Shown: positions 1 through 10,599, counted from the stretch's first letter. The stretch: 64,000 nt of DNA from Eledone cirrhosa (GCA_964016885.1 OZ024748.1:32993490-33057489), one strand, 5' to 3'. Notes: generated by a model not told the origin, from the sequence alone. Program-made: numbers and translations.

Positions 1-20
1 TAAATAGAGTAAAGAAAAGT

Positions 21-1120
21 ATAATAGAATTCTTTAAAACGTACGACCTTAAATTAGAAGTAGAAAATGGTACCAAAATAGTTAATTTCCTAGACGTTAC
101 CTTTAACTTAAACACTGGCTTCTATTACCATTTTCATAGGCCCAATGAAAACTTAAACTATGTTAGTAACTATTCAAATCACCCTAGATCTGTAAAAAAA
201 AGCTATAGTAAATAGTGTGCAAAAACGTATTTATAAAATATCAGCCAATAAAGATATATTTGATGAAAACGTACAACAACGCATTAAAAAGAGCAGGATA
301 TATGAATAATATAGAATATGTAGATAATAATAATCCAAGTATTATTCCTAATAATAATAATAAAAATAATAACATATAAGAGAAACTCTAATAATTATAA
401 TTCAAACACCCATACGCCAAATAAATCGAGAATATGAACTAGATCTAAATCAGTCATATGGTTTGCACCCCCTCCCCCTGCTTCGTTCGCAGTTAAAACA
501 CCAATTGCAAGATTATTCTTTAACGCTCTTGACACCTCTTTCCCTACTCAACATAAATACCATTCCATTTTTAATAGACATACCATTAAATTCTCACATT
601 CTACAACTATGAACATGGCTCAAAACATTGCCAAATTAAACACTAAAATCCTAAAACCAAACCAGCATAATGATCCTAATAATAGAGTTAACATAAACAA
701 TACTAAACCAAAATGTAATTGTAGAAATAAAACTGATTGCCCTTTGCAAAATAATTGTCTAGATAGTAATTTCGTTTATAAATGCACCGTAAAAACTGAT
801 CACAACACATACAACTACATAAGATCGACCTCTTCGACATTCAAAGCCCGATTTGCGAACCATAAATGCTCATTCTCGAACTCTAAGAGGAAATCATCCA
901 CGTCTTTATCACAGTTCATATGGTCATTAAAAGAGAAAAATTTAAAATACTCCATTCTTTGGACAAAACTTCGGAACTATGGAATTTACCGCAACTCTAG
1001 TATATCAAATAACTGCGCGCTATGTACAATGGAGACCCTGTTGATTATTAATAAATATGAGACCCTAATTAACAAAAAAAAGTGAATTATTCTCTAGTTG
1101 CCTCCATAAAGCTACGTCCA
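21..1120 (+). pseudogene. Penelope-like element 1: RT 3' part and GIY-YIG endonuclease, broken
   Basis: A degraded Penelope-like retroelement. Positions 28-200 translate to the end of a PLE reverse transcriptase (motif VNFLDVTFNLNTG, then LNYVSNYSNHPRSV), the same order as in the better copy at 44.4 kb. An A-run near 190-197 shifts the frame, and a second shift lies near 270. An open frame at 609-1085 carries the Cys-rich linker (CNCRNKTDCPLQNNC) followed by the GIY-YIG-type endonuclease region; the expected YIG is here YIR, so the nuclease is probably inactive. The N-terminal RT half lies outside the window. PLEs use an RT plus a GIY-YIG nuclease to insert by target-primed reverse transcription. 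Family assignment is good; clade is not resolved. Confidence 0.72.
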
Positions 1121-1391
1121 CTTTTTTAGCCTCCCATAAAACGAGAAAAAAAGAGAGAATAACATTAAACCATTAATAACTTGGTTGCCAGGAATATATA
1201 ATCAACAGGGAAAAACATTAATGGCCTTTAATATTGCTTTATCTTATAGCTATCTATAGAAGAAATAACGTTCGAATGAAAGACACTTGTTCAATAACAT
1301 GCCGGAACATTGATACACATAACATTATTTTATTAACTTTTAACAATACCATTATTTCTTTATTCTCTATCTATCTTCCTATCTATGTTTT

Positions 1392-1560
1392 AAAGTTTAG
1401 TTTAATACCCAACCCATACATCTTTACGGAACTTATCTATAACTGTGAATTTTTAATGCATTTTTGATCTCTTTTAAATTTTAGTTTAATACCCAACCCA
1501 TACATCTATACGGAACTTATCTATAACTGTGAATTTTTAATGCGTTTTTGATCTCTTATT
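1392..1560. repeat. 84-bp tandem duplication
   Basis: Two nearly identical 84-bp copies begin at 1392 and 1476. They share the phrases TTTAATACCCAACCCATACA and AACTGTGAATTTTTAATGC. A third partial copy of the last part lies near 1680-1700. The rest of 1120-1711 is AT-rich with no convincing gene. Confidence 0.8.
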
Positions 1561-1711
1561 TATAGTATAATATAATATAGTATATTATAATATGTATATA
1601 ATTATAGTTTTATATATTTTTAAATATACCTACTGCACTTTAAAATCTAAAATTTAAAACAGATTCAAACTTATATATAAATGTGAATTTTTGATCTCTT
1701 ATTTATAATAT

Positions 1712-1900
1712 AATTGTTTCTACTTTAGGAACAAGGCCAGCAATAACCCAGTGCATTACTGGTACTTTATTTTATCGACCCCGTAAGGATGAAAGGCAAA
1801 GTCAACCTCGGCAGGATTTGAACTCAGATCGTAAAGGCACGTAACTATGCTGGAAAGCATGGCGTCCGACCCTCTACCGATACTGCCAATCCACCGCCCC
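1712..1900 (-). mobile_element. tRNA-derived SINE (family 1), nearly full length
   Basis: On the minus strand this reads from an A-box-like start near 1895, through a B box (GGATTTGAACTC region at 1823-1836 on the plus strand), to a tail ending in GTAGAAACAATTA. The same sequence is complete on the plus strand at 63585-63772. It matches the general type of cephalopod tRNA-derived SINE. Pol III transcription is expected from the family; activity cannot be judged here. Confidence 0.8.
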
Positions 1901-1904
1901 ATGG

Positions 1905-3026
1905 TTTATTTATAATATAATGTATTATAATATGTATGTAATTATATATTATATTTTATATATTTTTAAATATATCTACCGCATTTCTATATCCATGATT
2001 CAAATATAGAGAAAATATCCAAACTAAAAATTATTATAGACATTATTTTGAACTCTGAATTATCCATGCACTTATTATTGTTTTTCTTATATATATGTAT
2101 TTAAATGTAAGACGTTAAACTCTATTTTATAAAATTATAACCGTTATCATTTACCTAAAGTATACTGCACCACTAATACCTAAAATATATCTATATATAC
2201 CTCCCTATATCTTCTTATACATAATTTTTAGTTAACTTCTAAATTTCTTGATTATGTATACTCTGAACTAAGAATAATTAATGCATTTACACCCTGTTAT
2301 ATATAGGTGTATATTTAACCTTAACATGCCTCAATCTATTATTTTATTTTTATCTTCGTCGTTATTATTTACCTAAAATATACTGGCTCATTAATATATA
2401 TCTATATACATAATCGTTATTTAAATATTTCTAACAATAAGTACTTCAAAAGCTTTACATACCTAATATGTTGGTATCTTTGTTAAAGTTTAAATTTAGG
2501 AAAATAATCAACAGTATAAAATTTCATTCTTGATGTGCCAGCTAAATCCTTTAAATGTTACCCTCATAAAAATCAGAAGCTTAGAAATGTAAAGACACTT
2601 ATAGAATTTATAAAACTAATATATAAATAACCAGCAAAAAAATCCCGAAATCTTGATTCTTCACCCTAAAATTATAAATTAAATATTTTCAAAATTAACT
2701 GTTTAACTTTCGGGAAAAATCTCCTTCTGCATATATCACCCCCCCCCCCTTTTATCTTTCCCTCTCTATAAATCCTTTTCCAGGGGCTATCACTGGCTGT
2801 TATGATTCATGAGATGTTTTCCTAGATAAATTGTAGTATCATACATTTTAAAATCTCTATAACTGTTACATTAAGCAACGTTTTTCTTACTCACACATTC
2901 TCTATTGAATTTATTACGTTTTCGCATTTTCTCATAATTAGGGTATAAATGTTAAATTTTCTCTTAGGTTAATCACTACCTTGATTAAATCTTAACCATT
3001 TAACATCTCAGAGTATGTCATGTATC
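1905..3026. other. AT-rich stretch without recognisable gene
   Basis: Strongly AT-rich sequence with short runs of TATATA and a C9 run at 2741-2749. No open frame of a recognised family was seen. Its right end probably belongs to the terminal repeat of PLE 1, because it runs into the hammerhead motif at 3027. Confidence 0.5.
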
Positions 3027-3089
3027 ATTATATTTTGTCTGATGAGGACGTACTGTTGTACATCCGAAATATGTATAATAAAATGTAAT
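3027..3089 (+). ncRNA. Hammerhead ribozyme (PLE type), well formed
   Basis: All parts of a type I hammerhead are present in order. Stem I 5' strand is 3027-3038, the core CTGATGA 3039-3045. Stem II is GGACGTAC / GTACATCC (3046-3053, 3058-3065) with loop TGTT and one mismatch. The core GAAA is at 3066-3069. A minimal 3-bp stem III (ATA-TG-TAT, 3069-3076) follows, then A at 3077 as the predicted cleavage nucleotide, then the stem I 3' strand 3078-3089. Stem I is 12 bp with only G-U wobbles and no mismatch. Short stem III is typical of hammerheads reported in Penelope-like elements, and PLE 1 lies upstream on the same strand, so this is probably its terminal-repeat ribozyme. Confidence 0.85.
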
Positions 3090-3187
3090 TGATCAAAAGA
3101 ACATCTATTTTATTAATATTTGTATTTTAATATATATATATGTGTATATGTATACATATATGTATGTACGTATACATACTTATATTT

Positions 3188-3619
3188 AAGCAACAGCCGT
3201 ACTAAGAGTGGGAAATGAAATTTCGTTTCATTTTTTCCGTTTATCGTTTTCGGTGCACCCGGCCGATTAACCCACTCGATATGCAAATTGGGCTACTCAG
3301 CCGTTAATATGCATACGTTCAACAATCTGGCAGGAAGGTATGCGTTGCTGACGATAGCTAATAAGCTTGAAACTAGTACAGCCTTCCTTTGTCAGTGTTG
3401 AACAAACGAGCAACGATGGTTGCTAGACACTACGGCTTAATACGGGATGTTTGTTTACAAACACACCGAGCATTATAATAAATGTTCGGTGAATCCATAC
3501 GTACATATATATATATGTGTGCATGTATGTATATATACATACTACTGTACGTCTGTATACATATATTTAAGTAACATCCGTACTAAGAGTGGGAAATGAA
3601 ATTTCGTTTCATTTTTTCC

Positions 3620-3622
<3 letters not shown>
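3188..3622 (+). repeat. Retrozyme-like unit, 382-bp direct repeat (one full, one partial copy)
   Basis: The phrase TACTAAGAGTGGGAAATGAA begins near 3195 and again near 3577, so one complete unit is followed by the start of a second. The unit is homologous to the 472-bp units at 37482-38880 (shared GCCGTTAAT, AAGCTTGAAACTAGTAC, GTCAGTGTTGAAC). It contains a hammerhead ribozyme and no protein-coding frame. The second copy runs into a (TA)n tract. Confidence 0.7.
3317..3403 (+). ncRNA. Hammerhead ribozyme (retrozyme family)
   Basis: Distal stem I GTTCAAC (3317-3323) pairs with GTTGAAC (3397-3403), and CTGGCA pairs with TGTCAG. The core CTGACGA is at 3348-3354. Stem II is AGCT-AATA-AGCT, flanked by an unusual U-U at its base. 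Then come GAAA, a 2-bp stem III (AC-TA-GT) and A before the predicted cleavage. GGAAGG in the 5' arm can pair with CCTTCC in the 3' arm. The proximal stem is somewhat weaker than in the 38.6-kb copy. Confidence 0.7.

Positions 3623-3690
<68 letters not shown>
3623..3690. repeat. (TA)n microsatellite
   Basis: About 68 bases of nearly pure TA repeats directly after the second partial retrozyme-like unit. Confidence 0.95.
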
Positions 3691-3691
<1 letters not shown>

Positions 3692-3699
3692 AAATGTTT

Positions 3700-4581
3700 A
3701 TATATATATGAAATTTATACTTTAAATATATTCTATAGATATACTCTTATGAAATAATTTTTTTATGGTTTATGCTTTATATATATTCCTATGGAAAAAA
3801 TGTTAAATGTTAAGACGTTATAGCAAACAAATTTATGTTTTAACAGTCATAACTGTATAACAGGTAGATTTATAAATTTATAAAATGATAACTTGCCATA
3901 AAATAACATAAGATTCATACTCTATTTACATTTTTTAACATCTTAACTTTATACCATTTAATCCTTAGAGCTATCTAAATTATTAATAAATCGCTAGCAA
4001 TTTCCTTTACGCTCTACTGCTATTACAAATAAGGGATTATTCTTCTGTAAACTCTCGGAATTTCCATGGGCTTAGAAATATTCGGATATTTTAAACTTAC
4101 AAATTTATTTTAAATAATTAATTAATAATTAATAAAATTATATATGGTTTTGTAATAATAACATATTTTCTAATAATATATATTTTAATCATTTATATTC
4201 TTTAATAATATATAGGACTCAATTTTAATAATCTAGCATACATATTTAAACATTTAAACTACGGATTGAATTGATAAATTATTAATTAAACATTTAATCA
4301 AATTTATTAATTAAACATTAGATAAAATTCTTCAACTTATCATTATAATGAATCCGGATATTATTATTTATCCACGCTTTATTATTTATTGTTTATCCAT
4401 GCTACGGTATTCATCCACGCTATATTCATTTCTTCGCCTCTTCTCTCAAAATTACGTTATTTATCCACGCTATATTCATTTCTTCGCCTCCTCTCTCAAA
4501 ATTACGCTATTCTCTCTCACTTAAATATACTCAGGTTTTTTCTCTTTCTTTCTTTCTTTTTTCCTTTTCCAACGGCTTAAT
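3700..4581. other. AT-rich stretch without recognisable gene
   Basis: AT-rich sequence. A short local duplication (ATCCACGCTATATTCATTTC) occurs near 4410-4500, followed by a pyrimidine tract at 4530-4565. No gene is recognised. Confidence 0.5.
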
Positions 4582-5546
4582 TTAAACTAGACATGAAAAA
4601 TACGCAAGCTCAAAAGTGCCACAGAATGTTATAATAAACCTTCAAAAGTGTGGGACTAGAGTTGTTGCTAAAAAATATTGTAATCATTATATATCGTACA
4701 TTCTGTGGCATCCTTTATAAAAATAGCTTAAACCAACGAAGCCTTTATTTTTACGCTATTTCACTTAGTTAATTCTTAGAGTGTAACATATAAAAATATC
4801 ATTTACAACTATAAAATAAATTAATTAATATAATAACAGAGCTGCGGAGCTGAAATTTAGGAAATAATGGAGTATCGGATCCTGAGTTGGAGCCAGTCAA
4901 TTTTTGGCCGACTCCGCAGCCCTGTATAATACATTTCATATTAAAGTTATTAATAAACCTATTTTACACTTCATGCAAATTACCACGAGATATTGATATT
5001 AGATATAAGATACAGCGCAATATCTACAGCTGTAAAAGTACGAAAGCGAAGTAATAATAAGTGGCTTAAGGTAATTCCAATATGAAAGTTTGTAGTGATA
5101 AAAATTTGATAATGCAATACGATTGTTAATATTATAGTTCTATGAAAATGTAACAATAGATAACTAAATTATTTTACTATTAGTATATTTAAGAAATTAT
5201 CATTATAGATTTGATCGTTCATATAAGCATCATATTAAGTTTCAACACAATTATTTTGTTACTATGAGTATATGATAATAATATTACGTAATTATTTATA
5301 GCTGTTATTACATTAAACATAGATGTATTTATTTTTATATGTTACACTCTAAGAATTAACTAAGTGAAATAGCGTAAAAATAAAGGCTTCGTTGGTTTAA
5401 GCTATTTTTATAAAGGATGCCACAGAATGTACGATATATAATGATTACAATATTTTTTAGCAACAACTCTAGTCCCACACTTTTGAAGGTTTATTATAAC
5501 ATTCTGTGGCACTTTTGAGCTTGCGCATTTTTCATGTCTAGTTTAA
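4582..5546. mobile_element. Non-autonomous inverted-repeat DNA element flanked by TTAA
   Basis: The first about 215 bp (4586-4800) return as an inverted repeat at about 5337-5542. The outermost bases are ACTAGACATG and CATGTCTAGT. Both sides are flanked by TTAA (4582-4585, 5543-5546), the target duplication of piggyBac-type elements. The ends do not begin with the usual piggyBac CCY, so the superfamily is uncertain. Each arm contains its own shorter inverted repeat (GCCACAGAATGT ... ACATTCTGTGGC). The interior is AT-rich, has no coding frame and holds a nested hAT MITE. Confidence 0.75.
4837..4924. mobile_element. hAT-type MITE nested in the TTAA element
   Basis: An 88-bp element whose ends are CAGAGCTGCGGAG and CTCCGCAGCCCTG, an inverted pair with one mismatch. 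It is flanked by TATAATAA (4829-4836) and TATAATAC (4925-4932), an 8-bp duplication matching at 7 of 8 bases. CAG-CTG ends with an 8-bp duplication are characteristic of hAT elements. No coding capacity. Confidence 0.75.
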
Positions 5547-6130
5547 TATTTTTTTAAGGCAACGCTTGTAATAACTCTAGTTAAACAGGATATATATTAA
5601 TAATAAATTATCGTTGTAATGTAATTAGATTATGTAATTGTTATTATAAATTATCTTATAAATATTAGTGTAAGATGTATAAAAATATTTTCAGACTTTT
5701 AATATAAACAACTACAAAAAACAATCAATATTAAATCAATATATTATACATAATAGAAAACATAAAATATACAATACAAAAACAAAATATTTACATACAA
5801 TTGCAATTATCAGTGTATATACATTTTCTTTATATTCCCTGAGCAAATTAATAAGATTTGTTTTTATTGTACATAATTTGATGACTTGTTGGAGTGTATT
5901 AAAAGATAGCAACAATTTGTGATTAAATTGTTATCTTAAGCAACTCACTTTTTAATAGTTGTTGGCTGAGCGAAATTGTAAAAGCCTATGAGCAAATATA
6001 AAAAAAAATACACAAACAACATTTCCTTGTGTTATTACAACATTAGATAAAATAATTGAGCAATGTCGTTATATTTTGCTCTTATTGCACATTAATAGTG
6101 TTACTATTTTTCGGCACAAATCCATTACGG
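5547..6130. other. AT-rich stretch without recognisable gene
   Basis: No gene, SINE or long repeat seen. A phrase near 5695-5735 (TTTTAATATAAACAACTACA) recurs at 6780-6800, so some of this is old repeat sequence. Confidence 0.5.
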
Positions 6131-6269
6131 CAGTCCATTACTGGTACTTTATTTTATCGAATTAGTAAGTATGAAAGTCGAAGTTAACCTCGGCAGGATT
6201 TGAACTTAGAATGCAAAGGACCATAACAATACTGCAAAGCATGGTGTCTGACGCTCTACCAATACTTGT
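6131..6269 (-). mobile_element. tRNA-derived SINE (family 1), diverged
   Basis: Same tRNA-related region as at 1712-1900, with substitutions (ATTAGTAAGT in place of CCCCGTAAGG). The 3' tail part is missing. Confidence 0.7.
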
Positions 6270-6658
6270 GTTGAGCTGGTCATTAATTTATGGTGGTCGT
6301 GCGTGGAGTAGAGCAATCGCTAGTTGAAATATTATGAACAAAACATTTTTATTTGCCGAAGAACATATTTTTAATACTGTTTGTGAATGTGACGAAGGAA
6401 ATACATTCTGATATGGAACAGTGTACAAAGTGTGTCTGTGAATAACATAATGTTACCTCATGTTGTTGTCAAGACATAATGGATTTCGTATATCCAGTTA
6501 GAAGATGAAACCTAGCCATCTCGGATTAGTTATATTTCATGCCATGTGTAAACGTGTTTGAGGATAGCAAAATATGCGCGTTAATTATAATAATTAGTTA
6601 ATAATATTACAAAATATACCTAATTAAACTCTTTGCTTGAAATTTTATCATTCTTCGT

Positions 6659-6659
6659 T

Positions 6660-6694
<35 letters not shown>

Positions 6695-6704
6695 GGAGAG
6701 AGAT
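6659..6704. repeat. (TA)n(GA)n microsatellite
   Basis: A TA run passes directly into a GA run. The surrounding 6270-7062 holds nothing else recognisable. Confidence 0.9.
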
Positions 6705-7062
6705 TTATCTAGTCCTTCGCTCAAGATTAATCTATAAGTTTAGATGTTTGCCTTCGTTTAAGTAAATATTACAGTAAGATTTTTAATATAAACAACTACA
6801 AAAAACAATTAATATTAAAACGAAAAAATTATCAATGATAAAAGAAGCGGATGCAACTTTTTTTTTTATAAAGTTATATTCCTGTTTCTTTAAAGAACAT
6901 TTCATTTTTGTTCTATTGTAGGCGAAATAATGCAATGGTTTAATAGGGAAGATATAACTTACGAATTATGTCTCTAACCGTGTAACGCTTTTTAAGTAGA
7001 TAACTACAATTGAAAATACTAAAGAAATGGAACCAACAATTCAATTTGAAAGTCGTCTAGTG

Positions 7063-7113
7063 ACAGTGTATTACTGGTACTTTATTTTATCGACCCCGTA
7101 ACGATGAAAGGCA
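7063..7113 (-). mobile_element. SINE family 1 fragment
   Basis: A short match to the SINE centre (CAGTGTATTACTGGTACTTT, then ATCGACCCCGTAACGATGAA). It has no flanking tRNA part. Confidence 0.75.
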
Positions 7114-7318
7114 AAAATGCAAATGCTTAAAATTTAAATTGCCTTAATTCTATCGTCTGCTGTTTCATTAAAGGGAGATTATCGTCTGTATTTAATTCTA
7201 TCGTCTACTGTTCCACTAAACAGATATACCTCCACTATCGTCTCTATTTATACATTTTAACTTATAACTTAAACACATTTGATTTGAAATATTTTATCTA
7301 GTCCCCCCTCTCAATATT

Positions 7319-7360
7319 ATGATGATTTCTTTCGAATGAAACAGTTCTAGTCCTGTAGAA
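7319..7360 (+). other. Relic of hammerhead family 3
   Basis: Reads ATGATGA (C to A in the first core base), a short hairpin, then GAAACAGTTCTAGTCCTGTA. The same block occurs at 43.44-43.55 kb and 47.5 kb. Stem I cannot form, so it is probably inactive. Confidence 0.45.
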
Positions 7361-7399
7361 ACCATTTATATATATAATTGAACTGAGTTAAAAATTCAC

Positions 7400-8050
7400 A
7401 ATATTTATAATTAAATAAGCTCATATATATATGTGTGTATTTATCTGTTTATTGTATTATATATAATGTGTGTATATACAGGATGTCCCCCCAAAATATA
7501 TACACACTTCAACAGCATTCTAATAACTATTGCCTGTACAGGTAATCAAAGTGTCAATCGAATGTTAGTTTCGTGTTTTAACAGTACAAATTTACAATAC
7601 ACACATAAAACCAGTGTATATACATACATGAGTGTGTATACACATACATGAATGTGTATATACAATATATATGTATATATATATAGACACATATATTCAC
7701 GGTGCAACGGTACATTAAAATATAGATGCGGGAGAGGGGGGGGTGTATATATAGGGGCGCTGGGGATAAAGGAGTGTAAAGCGTGTGTAATTGATATATT
7801 GAAGGAGAGGAGCGTGCAGCGATAGAGTAACAAATATATAGAGAGGGGGAGAGATGGTATTGAAGGGGAGGAGTGCAAAGCGAAAGAGTAAGAGATATAT
7901 ATAGAGACGGAACAGATAGAGAGAAACAGGCGTAAGTAACAGTGGAAGAGATATAGAGAGAGGTACTCTGATTGGTTGAAAATTAGCCAATGACATACGA
8001 TCACCACCACCACGGCTATCCCTGAAAAATTTTTTAAGAAGCTACGCATA
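7400..8050. other. Low-complexity TATG and purine-rich tract
   Basis: TATATGTGTG-type microsatellite at 7420-7690, followed by an AG-rich tract to 7965. Open frames here come from simple sequence. CTGATTGGTTGAAAATTAGCC at 7969 could be an old repeat edge. No gene recognised. Confidence 0.6.
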
Positions 8051-8053
8051 TAT

Positions 8054-8106
8054 GTTAGAACACGAAAAGTGAACATTCTGTTGTTTCACACTTTTCGTGT
8101 TCTAAC
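8054..8106. repeat. Perfect 18-bp hairpin
   Basis: GTTAGAACACGAAAAGTG (8054-8071) is followed after 17 bases by its exact reverse complement (8089-8106). It may be the end of an element adjoining the PLE-like sequence at 8255; purpose unknown. Confidence 0.85.
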
Positions 8107-8254
8107 AGATATACTGTTATTTAAACCTTTCCGACACTAATTTGCATAATAAACCAACAACAAATCTAATAACTCCACTGTCCAGAAGATTCCAACCAGA
8201 ATGGTTGCATTTTTTCAGTGTATGTCAATATTTATTTATAAAACTAACCTATAT

Positions 8255-8335
8255 TATATTTTATCTGATCAAAGCGCACCATAGTTTGCCTTGGTGGCCC
8301 TTGAAATATGTAAAAAGAAATAAATATGGTTTTAT
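8255..8335 (+). other. Degenerate PLE-type hammerhead region
   Basis: Contains CTGATCA (core G to C), a long imperfect stem II region, then TTGAAATATG, followed by AAATAAATATGGTTTTATAA. That last phrase also follows the hammerhead of the PLE at 47.1 kb, so this is a relic terminal repeat of the same PLE family. The core mutation and damaged stem III suggest it is inactive. Confidence 0.55.
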
Positions 8336-8394
8336 AAATATAGTTTCCATTTGTTAATATATTGTATATATAAATATATATATATATATAAATA

Positions 8395-8616
8395 TCATCA
8401 TCACCATCATCATCATCATTTTACGTCCACTTTTCCCTACTTGCAAGGGTGGGACGGGAACTGATTCTGGGTTGATTTATACAGCTGGATGCCCTTCCTA
8501 ACATCAACCTCATTTACAATGAGTGCTGTGTGATTTTTTGAGGCACCTCCACATCCACTTTACAGTGTGGGCTGGATGCTTTTTTGCCGTGGCACCTCCA
8601 CTATTGACTACCTCAA
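8395..8616 (-). mobile_element. tRNA-derived SINE (family 2), 3' part
   Basis: Starts with the (ATG)n tail (seen as CATCAT on the plus strand) and the tail block GTCCACTTTTCCCTACTTGC. It includes a partial duplication of the GGCACCTCCAC block. The tRNA-like part is missing; at 8617 the sequence passes into a LINE fragment. Confidence 0.75.
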
Positions 8617-8824
8617 CACCAACGATCATCTCACAGGTAAGTACATATCCATCAAAGCTGGAGGTGAACTAATTATCAAAGTACTTCAACATCTTTTAAA
8701 CTCATTTATCACTCCAGGAAAAAAGCCCAGACATGTTCAAGAAAGCATTGATAGTTGTACTCTACAAAAAGGTAGCAGACTTGATTGTGGGAACTATTGT
8801 ACTATCAGCCTATTAACCCTTTAA
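8617..8824 (+). pseudogene. LINE reverse transcriptase fragment
   Basis: The translation holds GGELIIKVLQHLLNSFITPGK, then KGSRLDCGNY and ISLLTL. This resembles the start of the palm region of non-LTR RTs (typical form YKKGDRLDCGNYRPISLL). A frameshift in the middle explains why the two parts do not read through as the family does. The same fragment, less damaged, is at 25957-26145. No flanking RT motifs remain. Confidence 0.6.
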
Positions 8825-8944
8825 TGTTCAAACCGGCCAAAATTCTCTACCTCTTTCTGTTGAAACTGGCTTTAACTGGCCACTCAAACTGATGTTATGG
8901 TATTGTTCTCAAAATAAATACTTTCAAAATCTCATAGATGCGAT

Positions 8945-9600
8945 ATTATGTAAGATAAAGCCTTTACTGTGAAAATACAATAGTATATATAGAGTTATGT
9001 AAATGTTATGTGAGATATTATGTAAGATAAAGCCTTTACTGTGAAAATACAATAGTATATGTAGAGTAGTGTAAATGTTATGTGACATATTATCTGAGGT
9101 AAACCCTTTACTGTGAAAATATAAAAGTATAGATAGAGTAATGTAAATGTTTTGTGAGATATTATGTGAGGTAAAGACTTTACTGTGAAAATACAATAGT
9201 ATATATAGAGTAATGTAAATGTTATGTGAGATATTATGTAAGATAAAGCCTGTACTTCCAAATACAATAGTATATATAGAGGAACGTAAATGTTATATGA
9301 GGTATTATGTGATGTAAAGCCTTTACTCTGAAAATACAATAGATTATATATAGAGTAATGTAAATGTTATGTGAGATATTATGTAAGGTAAAGCCTTTAC
9401 TTTGAAAATACAATAGTATATATAGAGTAATGTAAATGTTATGTGAGATATTATCTGAGGTATAGACTTTACTGTGAAAATATAATAGTATATATAGAGT
9501 AATGTAAATGTTATGTGAGATATTATGTGAGGTAAAGACTTTACTGTGAAAATATAATAGTATATATAGAGTAATGTAACTGTTATGTGAGGTAAAGCTT
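8945..9600 (+). repeat. 72-bp tandem array 1
   Basis: About nine copies of a unit containing CTTTACTGTGAAAATACAAT, ATATATAGAGTAATGTAAAT and GTTATGTGAGATATTATGTG. Copies of GTGAAAATAC are spaced 72 bp apart. The period is a multiple of three, so all frames can stay open by chance. Orientation here is called plus. Confidence 0.92.
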
Positions 9601-9647
9601 CTTCTTCGTCTGTCTCTCTCTCACACATTTTCTCTTCCTCTCTCTAG

Positions 9648-9754
9648 AATGCCAGATCATTTCTCAACCATGGAACCATGTATTACTTGATGTCCGGTTT
9701 AGTGGTCACAAACTGTCAGATTTCTCTGACCCTATATTTTTGCTTATCATCAAG
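9648..9754 (+). other. 107-bp exon-like cassette, copy 1
   Basis: Preceded by a long pyrimidine tract ending TCTCTAG and followed by GTAAGATCT, i.e. acceptor- and donor-like sites. The enclosed 107 bp encode a frame resembling SQPWNHVLLDV in better copies. Four other copies (10449, 25207, 32823, 34992) keep the same boundaries. Source gene unknown. Confidence 0.55.
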
Positions 9755-9929
9755 GTAAGATCTCCCTTTATACATATCCTGCTTTGTGGGGTTGGTGTTA
9801 GGAAGGGTCTCCAGCTGTAAAATACCCAACAGTCCTCACCGGAACAAAGCACAATGGGGGCCAACTATGACCAGACTTGACCCAGACTCTGCCTCCTTCA
9901 CTGTGTTTATCACCAGAACTATTATATCA

Positions 9930-10305
9930 TAATCATTTTACATCCGCTTTTCCCTGCTTGCAAGGGTGGGATGGGAACTGATTCTGGGTTGATTTCTACA
10001 GCTGGATGCCCTTCTTAACACCAACCTCATTTACAGTGAGTGCTGGGTGCTTTTTTGCCGTTGCACCTCCACGACCACTTTGCAGTGAGTGCTGGGTGCT
10101 TTTTTGCCGTTGCACCTCCACGACCACTTTGCAGTGGAATGATGGGGACCCCAGTCCTATCATCTCATTTCTACAGCTGAGTAAACTGGAGCAATGTGAA
10201 ATAAAGTGTCTTGCTCAAGGAAACAACACATCACCCGGTCTGAGAATTGAACTCACAACCTTTCGATTGCAAGGCCAATGCTCTAACCTTTAAGCCATGT
10301 GCTGA
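9930..10305 (-). mobile_element. tRNA-derived SINE (family 2), full length with internal duplication
   Basis: On the minus strand it begins with AGCACATGGCTTAAAGGTTAG (A-box region) and a B box in GTGAGTTCAATTCTC, and ends with CTTGCAAGCAGGGAAAAGCG. A 49-bp segment (TGCTGGGTGCTTTTTTGCCG ...) is duplicated in tandem starting at 10038 and 10087. Confidence 0.82.
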
Positions 10306-10448
10306 AGGAGGCAGAGTCTGGGTCAAGTCTGGCCATAGTTGGCCCCCATTGTGCTTTGCTCCGATGAGGACTGTTGGGTATTTTACAGCTGGAGACCCTT
10401 CCTAACACCAACCACACAAAGCAGGATATGAATAAAGGGAGAACTTAC

Positions 10449-10540
10449 CTTGATGATGTTCAGAGAAATCTGACAGTTTGTGACCCTAAACAGGACATCA
10501 AGTACTACATTGTTCCATGGTTGAGAAAGGATCTGGCATT
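10449..10540 (-). other. 107-bp exon-like cassette, copy 2 (inverted, shortened)
   Basis: Same cassette as at 9648 on the opposite strand, with an internal deletion. The donor-like CTTAC on the plus strand at 10444-10448 and the acceptor-like CTAGAGAG at 10541 are kept. With copy 1 it forms a large inverted arrangement around the SINE at 9930. Confidence 0.5.
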
Positions 10541-10599
10541 CTAGAGAGAGAGGAAGAGAAAATGTGTGAGAGAGACACAGAAGAAGAAGAAGCTTTACC

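Noticed and set aside
8945..9600. CRISPR-like array (regular 72-bp repeats)
   Set aside because: The units are contiguous tandem repeats without unique spacers, and the genome is eukaryotic.
8924..9628. Long minus-strand frames with repeated YFHSKGFTSHNISHNIYITLYI
   Set aside because: They are translations of the 72-bp array, whose period is a multiple of three; several frames stay open at once and the same peptides appear at every array.
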